From Aquibium oceanicum (GTDB lineage: Bacteria; Pseudomonadota; Alphaproteobacteria; Rhizobiales; Rhizobiaceae), in the NCBI RefSeq assembly GCF_001889605.1, contig NZ_CP018171.1, forward strand, positions 2,998,501 through 3,062,500: 64,000 nucleotides of DNA, written 5' to 3'. Numbering within the stretch: position 1 is the stretch's first letter; every line of letters starts with the position of its first letter. A model generated the notes under the pieces. The model was not told the DNA's origin, did no database searches, and saw only the letters and a program-made list of their open reading frames with translations. This document shows, one piece after another, positions 52,746 to 62,769 of this stretch. The translations under genes and the position numbers were made by a program.

Positions 52746-53426
52746 TCACCGCCGGGCGATGGCCAGGTAGTTCATCGGCATTCCGCCGCGATTGTAGCGC
52801 GATTTCGCCGCCGCGCGCGCCGCCAGTCCCGCCATCATGCGGGCGAGCAGGCGAAAAGGCGTGAAGGCCAGCATGAAAAGGACGCCCGCAATGCCCGGTG
52901 CATAGTCCGTCGGTTTCCACGGCAGGCGGCGCGAGACGAAGCGCAATTGATGCGCCACCGTCGACAGCGTCCCGTCGAGGGGCCGCAACTCCTCCACCGA
53001 GAATCCAGCGCCGGTCAGCAGGTGGCGCACGCCGAACTGGGTATAGCGATAGAAATCATAGGGAACCTCGTGTTCCTCGTAGACGAGCGGGCCAGTGTAG
53101 AACAGAACGCCACCCGGCTTGGTCACCCGGTAGAGTTCGCGTAGCACCGCGGCCGGGTCGGGTAGGTGCTCCATCACTTGCGTGAACACCACCGCGTCGA
53201 ACCGGCCGTCCTCGACGGGAATGGCAGCGAGATCGCAGACATAAGTGCTGGACGCGTAGGTCTTGTCGACCTGCTCGAAGTCCGTCGATTCGTAGGTGCA
53301 GTGCGCGAACAGGCCGCGATAGGGTTGCCGCCCCGCGCCGGCGTCCAGCACCATCGAACCGGCCGGCAGCGTGCCCGCGAACCGCTCCAGTTCGCGCTCC
53401 AGCCAAAGGCGCGGGGCGTTGATCAA
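52746..53426 (-). CDS. Class I SAM-dependent methyltransferase
   Basis: This 226-residue methyltransferase has motif I as VLDAGAGRQPYRGL near residue 28, an acidic loop, and motif IV in FDAVVFTQVMEHLPDPAAVLRELYRV, typical of small-molecule methyltransferases of the Methyltransf_11/25 group. A hydrophobic segment in the C-terminal third (GVLFMLAFTPFRLLARMMAGL) may associate with the membrane. The start is TTG 53426 with GAGG eight bases upstream. It follows gatA by 25 bases. Substrate unknown. Confidence 0.85.
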   Translation of the reverse strand: MINAPRLWLERELERFAGTLPAGSMVLDAGAGRQPYRGLFAHCTYESTDFEQVDKTYASSTYVCDLAAIPVEDGRFDAVVFTQVMEHLPDPAAVLRELYRVTKPGGVLFYTGPLVYEEHEVPYDFYRYTQFGVRHLLTGAGFSVEELRPLDGTLSTVAHQLRFVSRRLPWKPTDYAPGIAGVLFMLAFTPFRLLARMMAGLAARAAAKSRYNRGGMPMNYLAIARR

Positions 53427-53451
53427 TGTCGGAACCTCGCGCCGGAAATCG

Positions 53452-54933
53452 CTACCACCACTTCTCCGGCTCGAACCGGCCGGCCGCCTGCTCGATGACG
53501 TGCGCGGTGCGGAACAGGGTCTCCTCGTCGAAAGGCTTGCCGATGAGCTGGAGCCCGAGCGGAAGGCCCTTGGCGTCGAGGCCCGCTGGGACCGCGATAC
53601 CCGGCAGTCCTGCCATGTTCACCGTCACGGTGAAGATGTCGTTCAGGTACATCTTCACCGGATCCGCCGCCATGTCCTGATCGGCGATACCGAAGGCGGC
53701 GGACGGCGTGGCCGGCGTCAGGATCGCATCGACGCCCGCTGCGAAGACCTCCTCGAAGTCGCGCTTGATCAGCGTGCGCACCTTCTGCGCCTTCAGGTAG
53801 TAGGCATCGTAGTATCCTGCCGAAAGCACGTAGGTGCCGATCATGATACGCCGCTTCACCTCGCGGCCGAAGCCTTCCGCGCGGGTCTTCTCGTACATGT
53901 CGGAAATGTCCTTGCCGGGCACGCGCAGGCCGTAGCGCACGCCGTCGTACCGGGCGAGGTTCGAGGAGGCTTCCGCTGGCGCGACGATGTAATAGGCCGG
54001 CAGGGCATACTTCGTGTGCGGCAGCGAGATGTCGACGATCTCCGCGCCCGCGTCGCGCATCCAGGCGATGCCCTTCTGCCACAGCGTCTCGATCTCTTCC
54101 GGCATGCCGTCGACGCGGTATTCCCGAGGAATGCCGATCCGCATGCCCTTGATGGACTGGCCGAGCGCCGCTTCGTAATCCGGCACCGGCCGGTCGACCG
54201 AGGTGGTGTCCTTCGGATCGACCGAGGCCATCGACTTCAGGAGGATCGCCGCGTCGCGCACGTCGCGGGCGATCGGGCCGGCCTGGTCGAGCGACGAGGC
54301 GAAGGCCACGATGCCCCAGCGCGAGCAGCGGCCGTAGGTCGGCTTGATGCCGACCGTGCCCGTCAGGGCCGCCGGCTGGCGGATCGAGCCGCCCGTGTCG
54401 GTCGCGGTCGCGCCGGCACAGAGCCATGCCGAGACGGACGCCGCCGATCCGCCGGACGAGCCTCCGGGCACCAGGTCGAGATTCGATCCCTGCGCCCGCC
54501 ACGGGTTCTTCACCGGGCCGTAGTAGGACGTCTCGTTGGACGAGCCCATGGCGAACTCGTCCATGTTGAGCTTGCCCAGCATCACCGCACCGTCGGCCCA
54601 CAGGTTCGACGTCACGGTCGATTCGTAGCGTGGCTGGAACCCGTCGAGCACGTGGCTGCAGGCCTGCGTGTGCACGCCCTCGGTGCCGAAGAGATCCTTG
54701 ATGCCGAGCGGAATGCCTTCGAGCGCACCGCCCTCGCCCTTCCCCAGCCGCTGGTCCGAGGCTTTCGCCATCCCGCGTGCCTTCTCGGGAGTGACCGCCA
54801 CATAGGCGTTGAGCTGCGGATTGGCCGCGTCGATCGCCGCGAGATAGGCGTCCGTCAGCTCGGCCGCCTTGATCTCCTTGCCGCGCAGCTTCTCGCGCGC
54901 CTGCGAAATCGTCAGTCTGGTCAGATCGGTCAT
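53452..54933 (-). CDS. gatA: Asp-tRNA(Asn)/Glu-tRNA(Gln) amidotransferase subunit A
   Basis: This 493-residue amidase-signature enzyme provides ammonia for the GatCAB transamidation of mischarged tRNA. The catalytic Ser-cisSer-Lys triad is intact: Lys79, Ser159 (GGSSGGS) and Ser183 (TDTGGS). ATG 54933 overlaps the upstream acetyltransferase gene in ATGA. gatC lies one gene upstream; gatB is not in the window. With gltX this supports the indirect route to Gln-tRNA. Confidence 0.97.
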   Translation of the reverse strand: MTDLTRLTISQAREKLRGKEIKAAELTDAYLAAIDAANPQLNAYVAVTPEKARGMAKASDQRLGKGEGGALEGIPLGIKDLFGTEGVHTQACSHVLDGFQPRYESTVTSNLWADGAVMLGKLNMDEFAMGSSNETSYYGPVKNPWRAQGSNLDLVPGGSSGGSAASVSAWLCAGATATDTGGSIRQPAALTGTVGIKPTYGRCSRWGIVAFASSLDQAGPIARDVRDAAILLKSMASVDPKDTTSVDRPVPDYEAALGQSIKGMRIGIPREYRVDGMPEEIETLWQKGIAWMRDAGAEIVDISLPHTKYALPAYYIVAPAEASSNLARYDGVRYGLRVPGKDISDMYEKTRAEGFGREVKRRIMIGTYVLSAGYYDAYYLKAQKVRTLIKRDFEEVFAAGVDAILTPATPSAAFGIADQDMAADPVKMYLNDIFTVTVNMAGLPGIAVPAGLDAKGLPLGLQLIGKPFDEETLFRTAHVIEQAAGRFEPEKWW

Positions 54934-55400
54934 CGGATGAGGTTCTTCTCGTAGAATCGGGAATAGCCGGAATCGGGGTAGTCGAGAACGGCGCCGCAGA
55001 CCTTGAAGCCGCCGCGCTCGTAGACGCGCCATGCAGGCTCGAAACCCGGCGCCTCGCCGGTCTCGAGCACGAGCCGGTTCAGCCCCTTCTCGCGGGCGAG
55101 CGCCTCGATCCGCCGCAGGAGCAGCGAGCCGACGCGCTGTCCGCGCACCTCCGGCATGGTGTACATGCGCTTGACCTCGCCCAATCCCCCGCCGTGGTCC
55201 TTGAGCGAGGCCATGCCGACGGCCCGACCGTCCGCGTCCCGCGCGATTAGAACGGTCACCGTCGGCTCCGCCATCTGCTCGACGGTCAGCTGAAACTGGA
55301 ACTCGCGCGGCGTGAGCGGCATCATGTACGCGTTGAGTTCGGCGACCATCACGCGCACCGCGTCCTGCAGCGGGCTCTCCACGGAAATCGCGATCGCCAT
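54930..55400 (-). CDS. GNAT family N-acetyltransferase
   Basis: This 156-residue acetyltransferase has the acetyl-CoA motif in [25 protein letters not shown] at about residues 77-101 and a C-terminal [10 protein letters not shown]. The gene is inserted between gatC and gatA, overlapping gatA by ATGA and following gatC by five bases, so it is co-translated with the amidotransferase. The substrate is unknown; insertion here occurs in several rhizobia as far as I recall. Confidence 0.9.
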   Translation of the reverse strand: MAIAISVESPLQDAVRVMVAELNAYMMPLTPREFQFQLTVEQMAEPTVTVLIARDADGRAVGMASLKDHGGGLGEVKRMYTMPEVRGQRVGSLLLRRIEALAREKGLNRLVLETGEAPGFEPAWRVYERGGFKVCGAVLDYPDSGYSRFYEKNLIR

Positions 55401-55405
55401 GCCGG

Positions 55406-55693
55406 CTACTCGACCACCTTCGGCACGAGGAAGAAATTCTCGTCGGTGGCGGGCGCGTTGGCGACGATGTCGTTCGCCTTGTCGCCATCGGTCACGACAT
55501 CCTCGCGCTTCTTCATATCCATCGGGATGACCGACGTCATCGGCTCCACGCCCGAGACATCGACCTCGTTCAGCTGCTCGACGAAGCCTAGAATGGCATT
55601 GAGTTCGCCCGTCATGCGCTGGGCGTCCTCGTCGGTGACGGCGATGCGGGCCAGATGCGCGACGCGCTTCACGGTGGCGATATCGACGGACAT
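55406..55693 (-). CDS. gatC: Asp-tRNA(Asn)/Glu-tRNA(Gln) amidotransferase subunit C
   Basis: This 95-residue GatC stabilises the GatA-GatB interface. The N-terminal helix with [16 protein letters not shown] and the conserved C-terminal half ending FFLVPKVVE are typical. ATG 55693 (MSVDIAT) gives the family start; a longer frame adds 28 unrelated residues. It is the first gene of the gatC-GNAT-gatA-methyltransferase unit. Confidence 0.95.
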   Translation of the reverse strand: MSVDIATVKRVAHLARIAVTDEDAQRMTGELNAILGFVEQLNEVDVSGVEPMTSVIPMDMKKREDVVTDGDKANDIVANAPATDENFFLVPKVVE

Positions 55694-55834
55694 GGAACTC
55701 TCCGGAACGGCTGGAAACGGCCGCTCCGGGCTATAACGGTAGGGCGGGCGCCGCGCAACGCCCGACAAGCACCGCAAGCCCCGGACGCGAAGCCCGCCGC
55801 GTAGCCGGGGCTCCTTCTCGTCGGCCGCGGGAGG

Positions 55835-56542
55835 CTATGCTTCGAACGCCTCCCCGACCTTCGGCGTCAGGACCTTCGTGCCCGATCCCTCCATGCCCGA
55901 GATGAACTTGTCTGCGCTCTGGTCGACAATCGGGAAGGATGCGTAGTGGCAGGGGATCACCGTCTCGAACTTGAAGAAGCGGCGGCAGGCGAGCGCGGCC
56001 ACCGCGCCGCCCATGGTGAAGCGGTCGCCGATCGGAACCAGTCCGATCTTCGGCTCGTGCAGTTCGTTGATCAGCCCCATGTCGGAAAAGATATCCGTAT
56101 CGCCCATGTGGTAGAGGGTCTTGTCGGCCGGGAAATGCAGCACCAGGCCGAGCGGGTTGCCTAGATACGTGTTCTGTCCACCCTCGCCGCCGAAGGACGA
56201 GGAATGCAGCGCCTGAACGAAGGTCGTGGTGAAGCCGCCGCAATCCACCGTGCCGCCGGTGTTGCCGGGGTTGATCTTGTTCTGGTCGACGCCCTTGCCG
56301 ACCAGGAACATGCAGATCTCGAAGCTGGCGACCAGCATCGCCCCCGTCTTCTTCAGGATTGCCTCCGCGTCCCCGACGTGATCGTTGTGCCCGTGAGTCA
56401 GGAGCACATGCGTCACGCCTTCCGATATCTGCTCCCAGCCCTTGTCCCAGGACGGATTTCCGGTGAGAAACGGGTCGATCAGGATCTTGGCTTCGCCCGC
56501 CTCGATGCGGAATGCCGAATGTCCGAGCCAGGTGATCTTCAT
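55835..56542 (-). CDS. UPF0173 metal-dependent hydrolase (metallo-beta-lactamase fold)
   Basis: This 235-residue protein has the metallo-beta-lactamase metal motif in [12 protein letters not shown] and the UPF0173 opening [14 protein letters not shown]. Further ligands are in [12 protein letters not shown] and CHYASFPI. Family members are widespread (YtkL-like) and their substrates are mostly unknown. It diverges from ruvX, with the two starts only 17 bases apart, so the promoters overlap the coding edges. Confidence 0.92.
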   Translation of the reverse strand: MKITWLGHSAFRIEAGEAKILIDPFLTGNPSWDKGWEQISEGVTHVLLTHGHNDHVGDAEAILKKTGAMLVASFEICMFLVGKGVDQNKINPGNTGGTVDCGGFTTTFVQALHSSSFGGEGGQNTYLGNPLGLVLHFPADKTLYHMGDTDIFSDMGLINELHEPKIGLVPIGDRFTMGGAVAALACRRFFKFETVIPCHYASFPIVDQSADKFISGMEGSGTKVLTPKVGEAFEA

Positions 56543-56559
56543 TCTGGTCCTCCTTGAGA

Positions 56560-57093
56560 ATGGCTGCCGTCAGGATAGAACGCGACGGCGCCGAAACGAA
56601 AGAGCCCATCGTGCCGATCATCTCTGTCGAGGAACTTCCCGGCCTGCTCACGGGCGGAGCGACGCTGGCCGCGCTCGATCTGGGGGAAAAGACGATCGGC
56701 CTCGCCGTCTCCGACAGGGGGCTGCTCTTCGCCCATCCTCGCCCCGTCATCCTGCGCAAGAAGTTCGGGGTGGATGCGCAGCGCCTGCTGCTCGCCCTCG
56801 GCAAGGAAGGCTGCGCGGCCGTCGTCATGGGATTGCCGGTAAACATGGACGGCAGCGAGGGGCCCCGCGTTCAGGCAAGCCGCGCATTCGTGCGCAACAT
56901 GCAGCCCCTGACCGACCTGCCGTTCCTCTTCTGGGACGAGCGCCTGTCCACCGTGGCCGCCGAACGCGTGCTGATCTCGATGGACGTGTCGCGGCGCAAG
57001 CGGGGGGACCGAATCGATTCGGCGGCCGCCGCCTTCATTCTCCAGGGCGTTCTCGACCGGCTTCAGGCGCTCGGCGCGGAGCCTTCGAGATAG
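56560..57093 (+). CDS. ruvX: Putative Holliday junction resolvase RuvX (YqgF)
   Basis: This 177-residue RNase H-fold nuclease matches YqgF/RuvX, with catalytic carboxylates in [16 protein letters not shown], the [13 protein letters not shown] segment, and [14 protein letters not shown]. The family is linked to pre-16S rRNA processing and recombination. ATG 56560 is preferred to a TTG at 56554. The N-terminal 30 residues are longer than in E. coli. Its 3' end overlaps the converging membrane-protein gene by 31 bases. Confidence 0.92.
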   Translation: MAAVRIERDGAETKEPIVPIISVEELPGLLTGGATLAALDLGEKTIGLAVSDRGLLFAHPRPVILRKKFGVDAQRLLLALGKEGCAAVVMGLPVNMDGSEGPRVQASRAFVRNMQPLTDLPFLFWDERLSTVAAERVLISMDVSRRKRGDRIDSAAAAFILQGVLDRLQALGAEPSR

Positions 57094-57371
57094 CGCAGGC
57101 GCAGCGACCGCGCCCAACCGATGATCTCGCGCCGGCGGCGCAAGGCCAGGATGCCGAAGATGATCGCCGTGTCGACCACGCACGCACGCGCGACAAGCGG
57201 CGGAAGCGAGGCCGGATCCATACCGAGCACATGACCGTACAGGTCGAAGACCTGGTCGTGGATCTGGCGGCTGAAGAAGAGCATGCCGAAATTCATGTCG
57301 TTGACCGACAGGAAGTACCAGGCCCAGAAAGTGCCCATCGGCAGGCCCCAGAAGAGCAGGATGTAGCGCAT
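57063..57371 (-). CDS. DUF6105 family membrane protein
   Basis: This 102-residue protein has two membrane segments ([18 protein letters not shown] and [19 protein letters not shown]) and ends in an Arg-rich, charged tail. It matches the small DUF6105 family found in Rhizobiales, as far as I recall. ATG 57371 shares its A with the upstream gene stop (TGATG). Its 3' end overlaps ruvX by 31 bases in antisense. Function unknown. Confidence 0.72.
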   Translation of the reverse strand: MRYILLFWGLPMGTFWAWYFLSVNDMNFGMLFFSRQIHDQVFDLYGHVLGMDPASLPPLVARACVVDTAIIFGILALRRRREIIGWARSLRLRYLEGSAPSA

Positions 57372-57931
57372 CAGAATGCCTCGTTCCTGTTGCCTGGCCG
57401 ACGCGAGAAGCGTGTCAGCATGGAATTGTGCGCCGCCCCGATCGCCATCAGGCGTGCGGTGATCTCCGCCGCGTCGCCGACCTCGCGCGGCGCATCGGCG
57501 GTCCGGCGCTGCTCGGCCTGCAGGGCCATGTAGGAAACGAGCAACGCGAGCAGCTGCAGCGACGCCGAGGCGAACAGCCCCCGCACGAGGAAGATTGCCC
57601 CGATCGCGAGCAGGACCGTCATCATGGCCGTCGCCACGCCGAACGCCGTGCGCGCGATCTCGTCGCTCTCCCGCTGGGAGCCGCGGATCTGCGCGATCGC
57701 GGTGACGATCATCCAAAGGAACAGAACGGAGGTGAGCGAAAAGCCGAAGGCGAGCGCGGTCGAAAGCACCGGACCCGCCGGGATCTCGTTGCCGAGGAAA
57801 CCGCCCGGGAAGCTGAGCGCCTGGAAGATCGCGAAGACCTCCCCGGTCGCCTCGGCCATGGCGGCGAGCGCCAGGAGGCCGAAGAAGGCCATCCAGTAGG
57901 CCGGTACGAATATGCCGATAATCCGTCGCAT
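57371..57931 (-). CDS. Hypothetical membrane protein
   Basis: This 186-residue protein has four hydrophobic segments: 8-30, about 55-80, 95-115 and 120-135. The C-terminal 45 residues are charged and end RRPGNRNEAF. No family recognised. It is translationally coupled to the DUF6105 gene through TGATG, and an 18-base palindrome lies 60 bases upstream of its ATG. The two genes form a small unit between ruvX and the acyl-CoA dehydrogenase gene. Confidence 0.75.
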   Translation of the reverse strand: MRRIIGIFVPAYWMAFFGLLALAAMAEATGEVFAIFQALSFPGGFLGNEIPAGPVLSTALAFGFSLTSVLFLWMIVTAIAQIRGSQRESDEIARTAFGVATAMMTVLLAIGAIFLVRGLFASASLQLLALLVSYMALQAEQRRTADAPREVGDAAEITARLMAIGAAHNSMLTRFSRRPGNRNEAF

Positions 57932-57990
57932 CGCTCTTCCGTTTCACTGACAACGATGGAGCGGTGGGCGGGTCAGGGCAAACGAAACCA

Positions 57991-58008
57991 TTCGTTAAGG
58001 TTAACGAA
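57991..58008. promoter_or_regulatory. 18-base palindrome upstream of the two-gene membrane operon
   Basis: TTCGTTAA-GG-TTAACGAA is an eight-base perfect inverted repeat around GG, 60 bases before the ATG at 57931. It contains TTAACC-type half-sites like those of CtrA, but the spacing does not fit the CtrA box (TTAA-N7-TTAAC). Operator candidate. Confidence 0.5.
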
Positions 58009-58083
58009 ATCCCTGCGATCTGGATAAAACTTGAGGCGCGCCGGATCGGTCTTCCTCCCCGGCGCCGCTGTCGGCAGGACCGA

Positions 58084-59712
58084 TCAGAGCGCTTCGGGGT
58101 AGAGCGTGTCGATGATCATGCGACTGTCGTGGCGCGAATCGAGCATGCCGTAGGTCGTGCGCCACTGCCCGGCGAGCCGGGTTTCCATGAAGGCATCGGC
58201 GATGCGCCCAGCTCCCAGCCGCTTCAGTTCGGCCGCCGCGGCCGCAAGCGCAAGCTGCTCGGTCAGGATGCGCGCCGACCCCTCGTCCGACTGCGCCACT
58301 TCCAGTGCCGCCCGCAATACTCCGGACGTCCCCTTGCCGTTGGGGCCGAGATCCCGCTCGATCGTGCCCATCACCTCGTTGAAGAGGCTCGGCGCCTGCA
58401 CCAGCACCCTCAGCACGTCGAGCGCCATGACGTTGCCCGAACCCTCCCAGATCGCGTTCAGCGGCGACTCGCGGAAGTATCGTGCCAGCGGCGCTTCCTC
58501 GACGTAGCCGTTGCCGCCGAGGCACTCCATGGCCTCGTAGACGACGCTCGGACAGATCTTGCAAACCCAGTATTTGACGACCGGCGTCATGGCGCGCGCG
58601 AACGCCGCCTCCGCCCGGTCCTCGGCGGCTTGGTCGAAGGCGCGCGCCAGGCGGAAGGCCAGCGCGGTGGCGGCCGCGACGTCCAGCGCCAGGTCCGCCA
58701 GCACGCGCTGCATGATCGGCTGGTCGACCAGAACGTTGCCGAAGACCATGCGATGCCGCGTATGATGGACCGCCTCCGCAAGCGCCGCCCGCATGATGCC
58801 CGCGGACGCCAGCGCGCAGTCGAGCCTTGTCAGCGTTACCATGTCCATGATCGTCTTGACCCCGGCGCCCGGCGCCCCGACCATCTCCGCCATCGCACCG
58901 GCGAACTCCACCTCCGAAGAGGCGTTGGAGCGGTTCCCGAGCTTGTCCTTCAGCCGCTGGAAACGGAACCCGTTATTGTCGCCGTTGGAAAGAATGCGCG
59001 GCAGCAGGAAGCACGATAGCCCCTCGGGCGCCTGCGCAAGAACCAGGAACGCGTCGCACATCGGCGCCGACATGAACCATTTGTGGCCGGTGATCCGATA
59101 GAAGCCGCTTTCCGTGCGCTCGGCGCGCGTCGTGTTGGCGCGCACGTCGGTGCCGCCCTGCTTCTCGGTCATCCCCATGCCAAGCGTCAGGCCGGCCTTC
59201 TCGACCGGCGGCTTCTGCGCCGGATCGTACTTGCGCGTGGTGATCCGCGGCGCCCACTCGCGAAACAGCTTCGGCGCCGCCATCAGCGCCGCGAGCGAAG
59301 CGTTCGTCATCGTGATCGGGCAGAGATGGCCACATTCCAGTTCGGCCGTCATGTAGAAGCGCGCCGCCCTCACCTGGTGGCGGCGGCCGGCTTCGTGCTC
59401 GCCGTTCTCCCACACCGATGAATGGAGGCCCGTCGTGACCGACCGCCGCATGAGCGCGTGGTAGGCGGGGTGAAACTCGACCAGGTCGGCCCGGTGGCCC
59501 TGCCGGTCGTGCGTCCTGAGCTTGGGCGTTTCGGTATTGGCGAGCCGGGCGAGATCCTGCGCTTCGGCCGACATGACGAAGCGGCCGACCGAATCCAGCT
59601 CCTTGCGCACTTCCGGGGAGAAGTCTTCCGACAGTTGCACCAGGAGAGGATCGCCGCGCCATGCATTCGTGCCCGACAGCAGCGGCGGCTGGTTGGTTAC
59701 GTCATGCGTCAA
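58084..59712 (-). CDS. Acyl-CoA dehydrogenase family protein, AidB-like
   Basis: This 542-residue flavoprotein has an extended N-terminal domain (about 1-180) and the three-part acyl-CoA dehydrogenase core with GMGMTEKQGGTDVRANTT, GHKWFMSAPMCDAFLVLA and YEAMECLGGNGYVEE. Length and N-terminus fit the AidB group, whose E. coli member belongs to the alkylation response and binds DNA; substrate and DNA binding here are unknown. The start is TTG at 59712. The catalytic Glu position of classic dehydrogenases is not obvious to me. Confidence 0.85.
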   Translation of the reverse strand: MTHDVTNQPPLLSGTNAWRGDPLLVQLSEDFSPEVRKELDSVGRFVMSAEAQDLARLANTETPKLRTHDRQGHRADLVEFHPAYHALMRRSVTTGLHSSVWENGEHEAGRRHQVRAARFYMTAELECGHLCPITMTNASLAALMAAPKLFREWAPRITTRKYDPAQKPPVEKAGLTLGMGMTEKQGGTDVRANTTRAERTESGFYRITGHKWFMSAPMCDAFLVLAQAPEGLSCFLLPRILSNGDNNGFRFQRLKDKLGNRSNASSEVEFAGAMAEMVGAPGAGVKTIMDMVTLTRLDCALASAGIMRAALAEAVHHTRHRMVFGNVLVDQPIMQRVLADLALDVAAATALAFRLARAFDQAAEDRAEAAFARAMTPVVKYWVCKICPSVVYEAMECLGGNGYVEEAPLARYFRESPLNAIWEGSGNVMALDVLRVLVQAPSLFNEVMGTIERDLGPNGKGTSGVLRAALEVAQSDEGSARILTEQLALAAAAAELKRLGAGRIADAFMETRLAGQWRTTYGMLDSRHDSRMIIDTLYPEAL

Positions 59713-59815
59713 CTGCGATACCCCGTCGGCCCTGATTTGCCCGTTTATAGCGCATCGCAGGGCCGGTGCGCGACGAAATCACCGTTTTCCTCATGCAATC
59801 CAGGCACGACGCGAC

Positions 59816-59839
59816 GAAGCCCGGCCAAGGCCAGGCTTC
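59816..59839 (-). terminator. Hairpin after the BA14K gene
   Basis: Ten Watson-Crick pairs plus one G-U pair that forms only on minus-strand RNA (arms GAAGCC.GGCC / GGCC.GGCTTC) start 31 bases past the BA14K stop. No clear T-run follows. Confidence 0.5.
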
Positions 59840-59869
59840 ACGATCTTCTCGAAAAGCTGGTGCCGGAAC

Positions 59870-60301
59870 TTACCGGTAGGGCGACCGGCAATAACGGCGC
59901 GGGCCGTGATACGGCTGGAACGTGTCGGAGTGGACGTCGTAGGACCGGTACCGGCGCAGGCACCAGTCGGCATGGGCGTCGTAGCCGCGGTAGTACCGCT
60001 GGCGATAGACCGGCGCCGGTTGCTGGCTCGCAATGATGCCGGAGATGATCGCGCCTGCAACCAGCTTGCCGACGATCGGCCCGAAATCATTGTGCCGATG
60101 CCGGTAGTAATGCCGCGGACCGTGGTTGCGCCAGTGGCGACGCTGACCGTAACGCCTGTAGTCGACCTTAACGACGCCGTCCGACGCGCCTACGGTCGAA
60201 ACGCTCGGCTTCGAAGGCACGGACATGGCGGAAGCAGGCGACATCGCTCCCATGGTGAGCGTGATCGCCGCGACGCACATCGCCGACAGTATCCTGTTCA
60301 T
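59870..60301 (-). CDS. BA14K family protein
   Basis: This 143-residue exported protein has a Sec signal (about 1-25), a basic Tyr/Arg/His-rich middle, one short hydrophobic Gly/Ala segment (IVGKLVAGAIISGIIAS) and the C-terminal BA14K motif with two cysteines (ADWCLRRYRSYDVHSDTF.. and ..RRYCRSPY). The Brucella homologue is a 14-kDa immunoreactive protein with lectin-like activity. A very strong GAGGAGG site precedes the ATG. It should be periplasmic or surface exposed. Confidence 0.88.
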   Translation of the reverse strand: MNRILSAMCVAAITLTMGAMSPASAMSVPSKPSVSTVGASDGVVKVDYRRYGQRRHWRNHGPRHYYRHRHNDFGPIVGKLVAGAIISGIIASQQPAPVYRQRYYRGYDAHADWCLRRYRSYDVHSDTFQPYHGPRRYCRSPYR

Positions 60302-60524
60302 CCCTACCTCCTCGGGTTCGTGAACGGAACCATACTATCAAGCAACAGCACCTCGCGGAAGCAACGGAAGAAAGAATATCCTCTGCCGCAAGAGCCCTCT
60401 TAGAACTGCGTTCAACTGAGCCTAATCGGCCGGGACCACGCCGGCTGCCGGATGTTTAGGGGAGCAAAACTCCACCGACCGAACCTGCACGTTTTATTCC
60501 CGTGAATTCTCCGCCGACCAATGG

Positions 60525-60548
60525 AAAAAGGGCCGCGACATGCGGCCC
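60525..60548 (-). terminator. Intrinsic terminator after the nucleotidase gene
   Basis: A seven-base GC stem (GGGCCGC/GCGGCCC) with a five-base loop is followed on the minus strand by five T, 26 bases past the stop at 60574. Confidence 0.8.
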
Positions 60549-60573
60549 CTTCTCGATCCGGATAAGACTGCAA

Positions 60574-62556
<1,983 letters not shown>

Positions 62557-62769
62557 GGTTGCCTCCTGGAAGCGCTCTACATTCCGATGATGAGCCGGCT
62601 TTGCGAGCGGAAATTGTCGCGCCGGTAGCATTCCGAGTCCAGCAGATTCAAACGACACGTTCATGACGATGCGGCAGCGCCGGTTTGTCGCGCCGCCGGG
62701 CGCGCGCTAAGTATCTCAGGGCGGCGGCAGAGCAGGCCCGCCGCGGTTGCGGCAGGAACGGGACCACGA

